Shown here: one piece after another, positions 42,586 to 51,484 of the stretch
Layout of the letters: every line of letters begins with the position of its first letter
Position numbering within the stretch: the first letter of the stretch is position 1
Source of the DNA: Tateyamaria sp. Alg231-49
GTDB lineage: Bacteria; Pseudomonadota; Alphaproteobacteria; Rhodobacterales; Rhodobacteraceae
DNA: 64,000 nt
Direction: 5' to 3'
NCBI RefSeq assembly: GCF_900143535.1
Contig: NZ_FRFA01000011.1
Span: forward strand, 1 to 64,000
Notes under the pieces: model-generated
Seen by the model: only the letters and a program-made list of their open reading frames with translations
Told to the model about the DNA's origin: nothing
The model's database searches: none
Made by a program: the position numbers and the translations under genes

Positions 42586-44093
42586 GCAATCAGGCTCTGT
42601 CCTGTCATTTCCAGCGGTTTTTCCAGCCCCATCAGGTGCAACAATGTCGGCGCCAGATCTGCAAGCCGCCCATCGTTCAGGGCACAGTCGGCCCCAATCA
42701 ACGCAACCGGCACCAGATTGGTGGTGTGCGCCGTGTGCGGCGCGCCGGTGTCCGGGTCAATCATGACCTCGCAATTGCCATGGTCCGCCGTCAGGATCAT
42801 CGCGCCCCCGGCCGCCTCCAACACGGGCAGCACCCGCGCAAGGCCCTGATCCACAGCAGCGCAAGCAGCCATTGCAGCCTCCAGATCACCAGTATGACCA
42901 ACCATATCCGGGTTGGCATAGTTCACGACGATCAGGTCATAGCCCGCCTCAATCGCTCCGATAAACCGGTCTGTCACTTCAACAGACGACATCTCTGGCT
43001 GCAAATCATACGTGGCCACATTCGGGGATTTCGGCATCGCCCGCTCTTCTCCATCCTCAGGCTTTTCTTCGCCTCCATTGAGGAAAAAGGTGACATGGGG
43101 GTACTTTTCCGTTTCGGCCAGCCGAAACTGGCGCAGGCCGGCGCGCGCAACCCAAGCACCCAGTGTGTTCACAATCTCAGGCTTGGGGTACACCGTTGTC
43201 ATATAGGCGCCATGCGCCTCGGAATAATCCGCCATGCCCATCAAACCCGCCCAGTCAGGTCGGCCCGATGCATCAAAGGCGTCAAACCCCGGGTCGCCCA
43301 TCGCCGCCATGATCTCGCGCGCACGGTCGGCACGGAAGTTCAGGCAAAACAGCCCGTCTCCGTCCTTGGTCCCATTGTATCCATCAATAACGGTGGCCGG
43401 GATAAATTCATCCGTCTTATCCGCGCCATAGGCCGCCTCAATCGCCGCCTTCGCGCTTGGCTTGACCGCCCCATCAGCCCGCACCATCGCGGCAAAGGCT
43501 GTCTCAACCCGATCCCACCGATTGTCCCGATCCATAGCAAAGTAACGGCCCGTGACAGTTACGATACGCGCACCTGTGGGCAGAGCAGCCTGCAACGACT
43601 CAAGATACCCAAGCGCAGATTTCGGGGGCACGTCACGCCCATCCGTAATGGCGTGAATACACACCTCAAGACCTGCATCCGTACACGCCTTGGCTGCGGC
43701 AATCATGTGACTGATATGGCCATGCACCCCGCCATCAGACATCACGCCCATCAGATGGGCGCACCCGCCTGCGGCCTTGATAGCCTCGATCCAGGCGACC
43801 AGGCGGGCATTGTCGAAAAAGCTGCCGTCCTCAATAGCCAGATCAATCTGACCCAAGTCCATCGCCACCACGCGACCCGCACCAATGTTGGTATGGCCCA
43901 CTTCGGAATTGCCCATCTGGCCACGCGGCAGACCCACATCGGGGCCATGGGTGATCAGGGTCGCGTTCGGACAGGTCGCCATAATGTGGTCATAGGTGGG
44001 CGTATCGGCCAGCGCAGGCGCGTTGCCTGTGGTCTCTGCACGCAGACCCCACCCATCAAGGATGCACAAAACGACGGGTTTGGGGACTGACAT
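42582..44093 (-). CDS. gpmI: 2,3-bisphosphoglycerate-independent phosphoglycerate mutase
   Basis: The ATG at 44093 gives a 503-residue iPGM beginning MSVPKPVVLCILDGWGLRAE. The metal-binding ILDGWG, the phosphoserine nucleophile S63 in MGNSEVGHTNIGAGRVV, and the C-terminal TADHGNCE metal site are all present. It interconverts 3- and 2-phosphoglycerate in glycolysis and gluconeogenesis. An 18-codon in-frame upstream extension has no family match. Confidence 0.95.
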   Translation of the reverse strand: MSVPKPVVLCILDGWGLRAETTGNAPALADTPTYDHIMATCPNATLITHGPDVGLPRGQMGNSEVGHTNIGAGRVVAMDLGQIDLAIEDGSFFDNARLVAWIEAIKAAGGCAHLMGVMSDGGVHGHISHMIAAAKACTDAGLEVCIHAITDGRDVPPKSALGYLESLQAALPTGARIVTVTGRYFAMDRDNRWDRVETAFAAMVRADGAVKPSAKAAIEAAYGADKTDEFIPATVIDGYNGTKDGDGLFCLNFRADRAREIMAAMGDPGFDAFDASGRPDWAGLMGMADYSEAHGAYMTTVYPKPEIVNTLGAWVARAGLRQFRLAETEKYPHVTFFLNGGEEKPEDGEERAMPKSPNVATYDLQPEMSSVEVTDRFIGAIEAGYDLIVVNYANPDMVGHTGDLEAAMAACAAVDQGLARVLPVLEAAGGAMILTADHGNCEVMIDPDTGAPHTAHTTNLVPVALIGADCALNDGRLADLAPTLLHLMGLEKPLEMTGQSLIA

Positions 44094-44214
44094 ATGCTCA
44101 AGGACCTTTGTTCGCAGGTTTGCCAGCCTTCTAGCGCGCCGGGTCACGCTTGGGAAGAACGCTTGCCCACACAGACAAGCGGTTTACTGTTTAACCAAAG
44201 CAAGGAGGCCAAAG

Positions 44215-44706
44215 ATGAGCGAACACATGCTGGTGCACCTCAACGTGGTGCGCCCGGTCGGAGCCTTCAGCGCCGCACACCCCAACGCCGTCTACTTCTT
44301 TGAACAACTGCCCAAAGTGTTCGCACTGGCCAAAGCGGATGGGGACATGTTCTGGCACAACCATGGGGCACGCGCGCCGGACGGACGGTATTTGGAAATG
44401 ACGGACCTGCTCGCCCAGAACACAAAAGACACAAAAGACAACCTGCACATCATGACGATGGCCGGATGGCGGGATCTGGCCGCAATGCAACGGTTTGCCT
44501 ATCGCGAACCCTTACATGCAGAGGGCATTCGCAAACTCAAAGGCTGGGTTGACCGGTCAGAAGGGCCGACACTGGCATTGTGGTGGGTCCCACGCGGCGC
44601 GCGGGTGGGTCTGGACGAGGCATGGGATCAACTGGCGCGACTGCGGCGGGACGGGCCATCGGATGCAGTCTTTACGCCGCGCACGGCGATTGCAGCGCCA
44701 GAGTGA
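44215..44706 (+). CDS. DUF3291-family protein
   Basis: AAGGAGG precedes the ATG at 44215, giving 163 residues. The sequence (MSEHMLVHLNVVRPVGAFSA, MTMAGWRDLAAMQRFAYREP) fits DUF3291, a dimeric alpha-beta-barrel-like family without known function. It is divergent from gpmI and followed by a hairpin. Confidence 0.78.
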   Translation: MSEHMLVHLNVVRPVGAFSAAHPNAVYFFEQLPKVFALAKADGDMFWHNHGARAPDGRYLEMTDLLAQNTKDTKDNLHIMTMAGWRDLAAMQRFAYREPLHAEGIRKLKGWVDRSEGPTLALWWVPRGARVGLDEAWDQLARLRRDGPSDAVFTPRTAIAAPE

Positions 44707-45028
44707 TCCCAGAACAGCTTTTTCATGGATGGAAAATGCGCCGTGTCGAAACACGGCGCCAAACCCCCGAACGGCTAGGATCAGGTCGCGATCTAAGCGG
44801 CTTTCAACGTCGATTGAATGTCCTCGGAAATGGAATCGCCAACCGCTCACATGCAGCTGTGGATTTGGGCCGCATATTTAGCCGCCAAACAGGAAGATCG
44901 CCGCAATAGGAACTGAAAGCGGTCTGCCCGGCAAAGGGGCAGCAACGCCGCCAACTGGTCCGAAATGAACTGGCCGGATACGGTCGCCAATTGCGGCGAT
45001 TTCTCAATGTTCGTCCTAGAGCACATGA
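44707..45028. other. Convergent intergenic region with one hairpin, otherwise no gene
   Basis: After the DUF3291 stop comes the hairpin at 44738-44759. The remaining roughly 270 bases up to the EamA stop show no gene, RNA or repeat that I can support. Fragments such as AAGCGGCTTTCAACG look like decayed extragenic sequence. Confidence 0.5.
44738..44759. terminator. Perfect nine-pair hairpin terminator
   Basis: GCGCCGTGT pairs perfectly with ACACGGCGC around a CGAA tetraloop, 31 bases after the DUF3291 stop. Read on the minus strand it is followed by ATTTTCC, so it could also stop leftward transcription from the EamA operon. Confidence 0.65.
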
Positions 45029-45928
45029 CTATGGCTGCGGTTTTTCCAGTTTTGGCTTTCGTTCAGCAGCAGCGATGGCAGCCCCCATCAACACAAGCGG
45101 CAGCGCGAACAGAAAGCTGGTGGCCAGCGGCAGCCTGAAAATCAGAATGTCCGCAAGTATGGGCCACAACAATGCGACATACTCAAACGGAGCAAGCCGG
45201 GACGCCTCGGCATGGCGAAAAGAGAGCGTCATCGCGATATGTGCAAAGCCGCCAAAAAGACCTGCGAGGACAAGCAGTGCCAGCGTATGCGCATCCGGGG
45301 GCGCCCATCCCCACGGCAATGTCAAAACCCCTCCCACCATTGAGGCGATGACGAAGTAAAAAGCGATCGCGCCGGGACTTTCCGTCCGCGTAAGACTTCG
45401 AACCATGATCAGCGCAAAGGCGGTCAGCAACGCGGTCAACAGGCCCAGACCGATCCCTAGCAACCGGCGCCCATCAAGTTCGCCTCCTCCGACATCGGGC
45501 CCAACGAGAACCAAAACCCCGCCAAGCCCAAAGGCAAGCGCCAGAGCGCGCCATTTGGTCAGGCGTTCGTGCAGGATCACAACGGCCGCCAAGGCGGTCA
45601 AAACCGGAGTGAGTTGCGCAAGCAAGATGGCCTCGGCCAAGGGCAACAAAGCAACGGACGCAAAAGAGGTGAACATGGCAGCCGCGCCAAAAAACGAGCG
45701 AACCAAATGACCAAACGGGCGCGCCGTGCGAAGCCCTGACGGAAATTCGTGCCGCACCATCAGAAAGATCACCAGCGGGATAAGCGCAAAGAACGATCTA
45801 AAGAACACAATCTGACCCAATGGCACCGCATCGCTCAGAATTTTGACGCAGATGACCATCCCGGTGAACAGAACTCCCGACAAAAGGCGCAGGCCGATAC
45901 CCAGCGTCGGGTTTTCAGGCCGCGTCAC
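45029..45928 (-). CDS. EamA/DMT-family transporter (CntI-like position)
   Basis: The GTG at 45928 overlaps the permease stop (GTGA) and gives 299 residues with ten hydrophobic helices and two EamA repeats (GVLFTGMVICVKILSDAVPL at the N-terminus; FGGFAHIAMTLSFRHAEASR near the end). It is the last gene of the metal-linked ABC operon. In opine-metallophore loci such as pseudopaline an EamA protein (CntI) exports the chelator, which makes a similar role attractive, but no chelator synthesis gene is present here. Confidence 0.8.
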   Translation of the reverse strand: MTRPENPTLGIGLRLLSGVLFTGMVICVKILSDAVPLGQIVFFRSFFALIPLVIFLMVRHEFPSGLRTARPFGHLVRSFFGAAAMFTSFASVALLPLAEAILLAQLTPVLTALAAVVILHERLTKWRALALAFGLGGVLVLVGPDVGGGELDGRRLLGIGLGLLTALLTAFALIMVRSLTRTESPGAIAFYFVIASMVGGVLTLPWGWAPPDAHTLALLVLAGLFGGFAHIAMTLSFRHAEASRLAPFEYVALLWPILADILIFRLPLATSFLFALPLVLMGAAIAAAERKPKLEKPQP

Positions 45929-46719
45929 TCTCGTGCGTCCTGTTCTGCAAGCGCATCGCGCAACGCATCTCCGGCCAGGTTGACTGCAAGCACCGCAGCG
46001 ACCACGGCAATCCCAGGCCAGATCATCTGCAACGGGGTCGAGCGCATGTGGATACGGGCATCCAGCAACATGGTGCCCCATTCGGGCATTGGCGGCTGAA
46101 CCCCAAATCCCAGAAAACCAAGCGTCGAAATTCCCAGGATCGCGCGGGCGAACATGCCCGTCCAGACCACCGTCAGCGATGGCAAAAGCGACGGCAGATA
46201 ATGCCAACGGGCAATTGCCAGCGGCGCAAGTCCCGCAAGTCGCGCCTGCACCACATACCCTCGGGTCCCGACCGACAAACCGATGCCGCGGGCCACGCAG
46301 GCATATCGCATCCACCCTGTCACAGTGAGTGCAAAGATCAGCGAGCCCGTGCTTGCCCCCAAGACACCTGCGATGACCACGGCGGCAATAAGCTCCGGAA
46401 AGGCCAGAAACGTATCTGTGACCCGCATGGCAATCCAGTCCGCCAAGACGCCGCCTTGCGCAGCAATCAGGCCGATGGCTGTCCCGATCAAAAGCCCCAA
46501 GAGAGACACCAAAAAGGCCAGCCCAAGCGACCAGCGCGCCCCGTGCAAAAGCCTTGATAGAATATCGCGACCAAGGGCATCGGTGCCCAGTATCCATTCG
46601 CCACCGGGTGGGCGCAACCTGTTGGGAATGTTGATCGCAGTCGGATCATAAGGGGCCAGCACCGGGCCAAAAACCGCGATCAACACCAACACAACTGCCA
46701 GAATGCCAACACTACGCAT
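45925..46719 (-). CDS. ABC transporter permease (OppC/DppC/CntC type)
   Basis: From the ATG at 46719 the protein has 264 residues, with the family N-terminus (GPVLAPYDPTAINI), LGTDALGRDILSRLLHGARW, and the EAA-loop region around YVVQARLAGLAPLAIARWHY. It is the second membrane subunit of the peptide/nickel-type importer and overlaps both neighbours. Confidence 0.85.
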   Translation of the reverse strand: MRSVGILAVVLVLIAVFGPVLAPYDPTAINIPNRLRPPGGEWILGTDALGRDILSRLLHGARWSLGLAFLVSLLGLLIGTAIGLIAAQGGVLADWIAMRVTDTFLAFPELIAAVVIAGVLGASTGSLIFALTVTGWMRYACVARGIGLSVGTRGYVVQARLAGLAPLAIARWHYLPSLLPSLTVVWTGMFARAILGISTLGFLGFGVQPPMPEWGTMLLDARIHMRSTPLQMIWPGIAVVAAVLAVNLAGDALRDALAEQDARE

Positions 46720-47650
46720 CGCGCACGTCCAATCTTGGGTCCAAGCTGCGATAGACCAGGTCAATCACCAAGTTGACGACCACAAAAATAACAGCCGTCA
46801 GGATCACCACGGCCTGCACCTTTGGAAAATCGCGGGCAAAGATCGCATGAACAAGAAAGCTGCCAAGACCGGGGCGGGCAAAAATCACTTCAACGACCAC
46901 CAGACCTTCCAGCAGAAAGGCAAGTTCCAACCCAAGGACGGTGATCACCGGCACAGCCGCGTGCGGCGCAACATGGTCGCGGGCGATGTCCCGAGAGGCA
47001 ACGCCCCGACGATAGAACGCGGGCAGAAACGGCTGTCCACGGGCTTCCAGAATACCGGACCTGATGATCCGCGTCATCGACGCTGCGACACCAAACCCAA
47101 GCGTCAGCGCAGGTAAAACACTGTGGGCGGTCGTTTCGGCCCCCATCGCCGGCAACCACCCAAGCTGCACAGCAAAAAGCAGGATTAGCAGCAGGCCCAG
47201 CCAGAACGCCGGAATTGCCACCCCGACCGAGGCCAAAGCAACGGCCCCTCGGTCCATCCAACTGCCCGGTTTGCGTGTGGCAATGAGGGCAAGAGGGACC
47301 GAGATGGCCAGCCCGATCCCTAGGCTGAAGATGGCAAGGGGGAAAGTGTATGACATCGCGGTCACAAGATTAGGCCAAACGTCCCGACCATTCACAGAAG
47401 ACTGGCCAAAATCGCCTTGGACAAGGGGCGCAAGCCAAGCCCAGAACGCCGTCCAAAAGCCGTCCTCAAACCCTGCCTCAGCGCGGATGAAATCCAGAAC
47501 CTCATCCGAAACGATCGTCCCATACCGCGCTTGCGCGATCGAAAGTGCAGGATCGCCCGGCGCATGCCACAACAGCGCAAAAGTCGCCAAAGCGGTCCCG
47601 GTCAAGACCACAAAGGCACGCAGGAAAAGCCCAGCAACAAGGCCTATCAT
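46712..47650 (-). CDS. ABC transporter permease (OppB/DppB/CntB type)
   Basis: The 312 residues form a DppB-type permease. The N-terminal helix is followed by the periplasmic loop, then PLAIFSLGIGLAISVPLALI and the EAA loop (ARGQPFLPAFYRRGVASRDI). It overlaps the ATPase gene upstream (ATGA) and the second permease downstream by eight bases. Confidence 0.85.
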   Translation of the reverse strand: MIGLVAGLFLRAFVVLTGTALATFALLWHAPGDPALSIAQARYGTIVSDEVLDFIRAEAGFEDGFWTAFWAWLAPLVQGDFGQSSVNGRDVWPNLVTAMSYTFPLAIFSLGIGLAISVPLALIATRKPGSWMDRGAVALASVGVAIPAFWLGLLLILLFAVQLGWLPAMGAETTAHSVLPALTLGFGVAASMTRIIRSGILEARGQPFLPAFYRRGVASRDIARDHVAPHAAVPVITVLGLELAFLLEGLVVVEVIFARPGLGSFLVHAIFARDFPKVQAVVILTAVIFVVVNLVIDLVYRSLDPRLDVRDA

Positions 47651-48372
47651 GCGACACGCTCCAAAGCGCCAAGCGCAAAAGCAGCGCCGCGCAACTTGCG
47701 CCCATACTCAGACTGCGGCGCATCAACAAAGGCCTGCGTCGCCGCGTACTCTTCGATCTTCCCAGCGCGCAGTACGGCAATCTCATCGGCATAGGCAGCA
47801 GCATAGCCAAGGTCATGGGTTACAATCAGAGCCGCAAAACCCTCTTGCCTCTGCATATCGGCAATCAGGCGGGCTGTGTGTTTCTGAGTCACTGCATCAA
47901 GGGCGGACAGGGGTTCATCAAACAGCACCAACGGAGGGGCAGCGATCAACGCACGCAGGATTCCGATCCGCTGCGCCTGCCCGATGGACACCTGATCAGG
48001 GCGGCGGTCCAGCAAATCAGGTTGTAGTTCTAGTCCTCGACACAGCCGCTCCAAGCGGTCCGAATCCATAGCCAGTTTCTGGGCCAAGACAGGTTCCATC
48101 ACAGAACGCCGCAGCGAAAGACGGGGGTTAAAAGCCGCACGTGGCTCCTGCATAACCAACGCGGGGCGGCACTTTGAAACGGGCGCAGCGTTCCAATCGA
48201 CCTGCCCTGCAGAACAACGCACCAACCCAAGGATCGCGCCTATCAAAGTGGATTTTCCGGCACCACTTTCCCCGACCACGGCAAGGGTGCGGCCGGGCGC
48301 AAGCGAAAGGGAAAGATCGCGCAACGTGACAGCAGCACCGCGCCGGACCGAAATGTTCGCTACCGTCAGCAC
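47647..48372 (-). CDS. ABC transporter ATP-binding protein (OppF/CntF type)
   Basis: The GTG at 48372 overlaps the upstream stop and gives 241 residues. Walker A is GESGAGKST, the Q-loop is MQEPRAAFNP, the signature is altered to SIGQAQR, Walker B is LVLFDEP and the switch His is in IVTHD. It is one of two ATPases of the importer. It lacks the C-terminal oligopeptide-binding extension of longer OppF proteins. Confidence 0.85.
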   Translation of the reverse strand: MLTVANISVRRGAAVTLRDLSLSLAPGRTLAVVGESGAGKSTLIGAILGLVRCSAGQVDWNAAPVSKCRPALVMQEPRAAFNPRLSLRRSVMEPVLAQKLAMDSDRLERLCRGLELQPDLLDRRPDQVSIGQAQRIGILRALIAAPPLVLFDEPLSALDAVTQKHTARLIADMQRQEGFAALIVTHDLGYAAAYADEIAVLRAGKIEEYAATQAFVDAPQSEYGRKLRGAAFALGALERVA

Positions 48373-49049
48373 GGCAATTCCAGCCAGTTGCGATGCGCAC
48401 AAAGAGCTTTCGCCGCCGGTGTGACCGGGGCTGAGAGAATCCGCGCCGTCGGCGCATCCTCGACGACCCGCCCGGCATCCATCACCATCAACCGCGACAC
48501 CCGCCGGGCGGCGAGCCCAAGATCATGCGTGATTAGCAAAAGCGCCGTTTGACGCTTCTTCAGATAGGCTTCAAGAAGATCCATTGTTCCGGCAGCAACC
48601 ACAGGGTCCAGGGCTGATGTGGGTTCGTCCATGACCAGCAATTCAGGGGTCCCGATCAACGCCATTGCGATAACAAAGCGTTGCTGCATCCCACGGCTCC
48701 AGCCCCAAGGGCGTTTTCGCAAATCACCCCCTTCGATCTGAAGCGCGTGGAAAAGAACATCGCGGCGCACCGTGTCCGGGGCATGGCCCAAGGCATGCTC
48801 TGTCTCGCGCCAATGGAATGCCATCGTGCGAAGCGGATCAAGCGCCTCATCCGGGCTTTGCGGCACATGGGCAACACGCGTCCCCCGTGCCCGCAAACCG
48901 TCAACGAGTTCATGGCCAAGAGTAGATTTTCCCGACCCCGAAGCACCCACAAGCCCGACGCGTTCCCCCGGCTTGAGGTTCACATCGGTGGGGTGAAGGA
49001 TGATGCGGCCCGAGCGCTCCGCGCAAAGGCCGTTTGCCTGGATGTTCAT
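48366..49049 (-). CDS. ABC transporter ATP-binding protein (OppD/CntD type)
   Basis: The 227-residue ATPase has Walker A GASGSGKST, Q-loop VPQSPDEALDP, signature SRGMQQR, Walker B LLVMDEP and switch LITHD. It is shorter than OppD (about 330), without the C-terminal Fe-S/oligopeptide region, as is common for metal and metallophore importers. Its start overlaps the binding-protein stop by four bases. Confidence 0.85.
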   Translation of the reverse strand: MNIQANGLCAERSGRIILHPTDVNLKPGERVGLVGASGSGKSTLGHELVDGLRARGTRVAHVPQSPDEALDPLRTMAFHWRETEHALGHAPDTVRRDVLFHALQIEGGDLRKRPWGWSRGMQQRFVIAMALIGTPELLVMDEPTSALDPVVAAGTMDLLEAYLKKRQTALLLITHDLGLAARRVSRLMVMDAGRVVEDAPTARILSAPVTPAAKALCAHRNWLELPC

Positions 49050-50569
49050 TCAACAAAGCGTGTTTCGTGTGTGATCCAGTAGGTTTCGGTCGGATGCACG
49101 CGATAGCCCGTTAAACCGGCACGCGCCACCACTGCTTGGCTGACATGAAAGACCGGAAGAAGGGGTACATCCGTCGCGATAATTTGCTGGACCTCGTCAT
49201 AGATCCTTTCACGCTCCGCTTGCGCGAATGTCGTTTGACCTTCGACAAGAAGGGCGTCCAAAGCCGGGTTCGCATAGCGGCCCGCATTCGAGCCCCCGTC
49301 GCTGGACAACAGGAACCCAAGGATCAAGCCGGGATCACCCTGCGGCAACATCACCCAAGCCTGCAAGAACATGTCTCCGTCACCCGCCAGCATCGCCTCG
49401 TTGCTGGCACCGTACTCGCCGACGCGCACCGTTGCAGTGATGCCGATCTGTTGCAGGAAGGCTTGGGTAATCTCAGCAGTCGGCGGCAAGGCCGCACGTG
49501 AGGAGTAGGTCAGGATTTCAATCTCGATCGGCGCGCCGTCCAGCGTCCAAACTCCGCCTTGCTTGACGGCGCCAGCTTCTGCCAACAGTTCCTCAGCCCG
49601 CGCAGGATCATAGGTCGACGGGATATCCGCAGCCCAGTTTTTGCCCGCAGGATAGATGGTGCCCGCGGGCACCCCACCAACGCCAGACAAAACCGCATCA
49701 ACGATACCATCACGATCCACCGCCAAGGACACCGCTTGCCTGATCAGCGGGTTCGCCAGAGGGCCCGATGCGGTGTTCATCGAGTAGAAATAAAGCCGCG
49801 CCGTCGGGGCCGTGAACCCTTGTGCGCCGGTGTCCTGAATACGCTCGAAATCGGTTTCCGGATAGTTGATGACCATGTCGACGTCACCCGCCTCAAAGGC
49901 AAGAGACGCCATAGCGGGATCCGGCGACGCGACAACGCGCACCGCGTCAAATCCGGGTTCGCCCAGACGATAGTCTGCGTTGGCCTCAACGCGATACGAC
50001 TGCTCTGGCACGGCCCCACGGAAAATATATGGACCCGTGGCATTGATCGGAAAGGCCTCCGAAGGCGCGCCAAGAATGGCAACACCAGGATCAGACAGGC
50101 TCCATTGGAATGCCGCGTTCGGGCTGTTTGTTTCAAAGATCACAGCACGATCCCCGTCAGCCGACATGCCCGCCAGATCAAGCACACCGGCGATACGCTT
50201 GTTGAAGGCCGGATCGTTCTCGTCCGAAATCGGCCCAATCGCATCAATAACGGCCTGCGCGGTCACAGCAGAGCCATCGTGAAATACAAGCCCATCGCGC
50301 AGCGTGACTCGCCAGATCGTCGGGGCCGTCTGTTGAATGCTTTCGGCCAATCGGGGGTAAAGGTTCAAATCATAGTCAATGCCCATCAAGGTTTCGGTCA
50401 CACCGGTCTGGTTGGACATCCACCCGTTATAACCAGCGCGCGGGTCAGGCACTTCGGCAGTGGGGCCGAAGGTAACGGAAATGGTGAGCGTATCGTCCTG
50501 CGCCACAGCAGGAAGGGTTGTGCCGAGCACGATCAATGCGGCAGCGGCAATGCTGGAGAATTTAGACAT
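49046..50569 (-). CDS. ABC transporter substrate-binding protein (family 5, NikA/CntA/DppA type)
   Basis: The 507-residue protein has a signal peptide (cleavage near AVAQ|D) and the family-5 fold, with AESIQQTAPTIWRVTLRDGL and the C-terminal YDEVQQIIATDVPLLPVFHV. This family binds peptides, nickel chelates, heme or metallophores. Linkage to a COG0523 GTPase and DUF1826 favours a metal complex. It starts ten bases after the DUF6525 stop. Confidence 0.85.
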   Translation of the reverse strand: MSKFSSIAAAALIVLGTTLPAVAQDDTLTISVTFGPTAEVPDPRAGYNGWMSNQTGVTETLMGIDYDLNLYPRLAESIQQTAPTIWRVTLRDGLVFHDGSAVTAQAVIDAIGPISDENDPAFNKRIAGVLDLAGMSADGDRAVIFETNSPNAAFQWSLSDPGVAILGAPSEAFPINATGPYIFRGAVPEQSYRVEANADYRLGEPGFDAVRVVASPDPAMASLAFEAGDVDMVINYPETDFERIQDTGAQGFTAPTARLYFYSMNTASGPLANPLIRQAVSLAVDRDGIVDAVLSGVGGVPAGTIYPAGKNWAADIPSTYDPARAEELLAEAGAVKQGGVWTLDGAPIEIEILTYSSRAALPPTAEITQAFLQQIGITATVRVGEYGASNEAMLAGDGDMFLQAWVMLPQGDPGLILGFLLSSDGGSNAGRYANPALDALLVEGQTTFAQAERERIYDEVQQIIATDVPLLPVFHVSQAVVARAGLTGYRVHPTETYWITHETRFVE

Positions 50570-50579
50570 TCAGGTTCCT

Positions 50580-50852
50580 TTAGAACTTTGCAGGTAGATG
50601 TTGGGAATTTGCAGAACGGTCGCGTGCCAGTGTGCGCGCCTCCGCGTTTGACAGTTTTGACAACGCTTCGTCCGGGCTCAGGCCCTTTGCACAGGCCCTG
50701 TTCCACACTCGGCGCGCAGACGCGGACGACCATGGCAGACTTGCTTGCGCCAGCCAGTTGCGCAGCGGCGCTGGCAACGCGTCATAGCTGCGCATGGGGT
50801 CTGCCGTGCGACTCTTGCGGCCAAGCGAGGTTGATCCAAGGTTTCGACTCAT
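50580..50852 (-). CDS. DUF6525-family small protein
   Basis: The 90-residue basic protein (GSTSLGRKSRTADPMRSYDA, then LPAPLRNWLAQASLPWSSAS) fits the DUF6525 family known from Rhodobacteraceae, of unknown function. It overlaps the DUF1826 stop by four bases. The constant linkage to metal-handling genes suggests an accessory role. Confidence 0.65.
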   Translation of the reverse strand: MSRNLGSTSLGRKSRTADPMRSYDALPAPLRNWLAQASLPWSSASARRVWNRACAKGLSPDEALSKLSNAEARTLARDRSANSQHLPAKF

Positions 50853-51484
50853 GCCTCTTCCTCTGGATCATTGACAGCATCCAAAACGAGCACCAAACGC
50901 GCCTCTCCCGTCCCTTCGATGGGGGGCGAACGATGCAAAAGGCCCGGCGCTGGCTGTGTCGGCGACAGCGTGCCGCGCATAAGGATTGGGGCACCCTTGG
51001 CGACAGAGAACACGCGCTTTGGGTCCTGACCGTCGGTTGAAACGCCGTATTGTGTTCCCGGACCGCGGTAGGTGCAAATAAGCCGCGCGGCAATCGCATC
51101 AATGTGGAACCTGCGGCATGCATTCGTCGTGACCACCTGAAGCCGCACTTGCACAAGGGGCGCAGAGACCAGATCTGCGAAGATTTTGGCCAGAACGCCA
51201 ATGTCACTGATCAAGTCATCGCGTTCGGCGCAATCTGGTGTCTGCGCACTCTCGCACAAGGCATGGATTGCAGATGGAACGGCCTCGGGGCGCAAAACGA
51301 TACGACCCTGCGGCAGTCGCATCGGATCAATCGCATCGATCCAAGGCTGAAACGCTGGCTTCGGCTGCCTGCGCCAGATCGCTGCCGCGCAGCCCGGCTG
51401 TAGAAACGCCCGCAAGTTTTGAGGCTTGTCTGCAACAGCCACGCCAACGGCTGCGTTCCTGATCACCGTCCGTGCAAGTGTCAT
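50849..51484 (-). CDS. DUF1826-family protein, linked to metal homeostasis
   Basis: The 211-residue product contains [20 protein letters not shown] followed by GTQYG, the DUF1826 core with a possible metal-binding His/Asp pair. The family is repeatedly found next to COG0523 GTPases in zinc-responsive loci, as here, where it overlaps the GTPase gene by four bases. Biochemical function is unknown. Confidence 0.75.
   Translation of the reverse strand: MTLARTVIRNAAVGVAVADKPQNLRAFLQPGCAAAIWRRQPKPAFQPWIDAIDPMRLPQGRIVLRPEAVPSAIHALCESAQTPDCAERDDLISDIGVLAKIFADLVSAPLVQVRLQVVTTNACRRFHIDAIAARLICTYRGPGTQYGVSTDGQDPKRVFSVAKGAPILMRGTLSPTQPAPGLLHRSPPIEGTGEARLVLVLDAVNDPEEEA

Noticed and set aside
42348-44090. 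580-codon open frame on the plus strand
   Set aside because: It lies wholly opposite gpmI and the start of envC; the translation is His/Arg-rich with no family match, as expected of a shadow of a high-GC gene.
45929-46597. N-terminal extension of the EamA frame to 46597
   Set aside because: The extra part lies inside the permease gene in another frame and is not membrane-like; GTG at 45928 with a GTGA overlap is the natural start.
49559-51040. 493-codon open frame on the plus strand
   Set aside because: It is antisense to the binding-protein, DUF6525 and DUF1826 genes, which have clear family features; its composition is typical of antisense frames.
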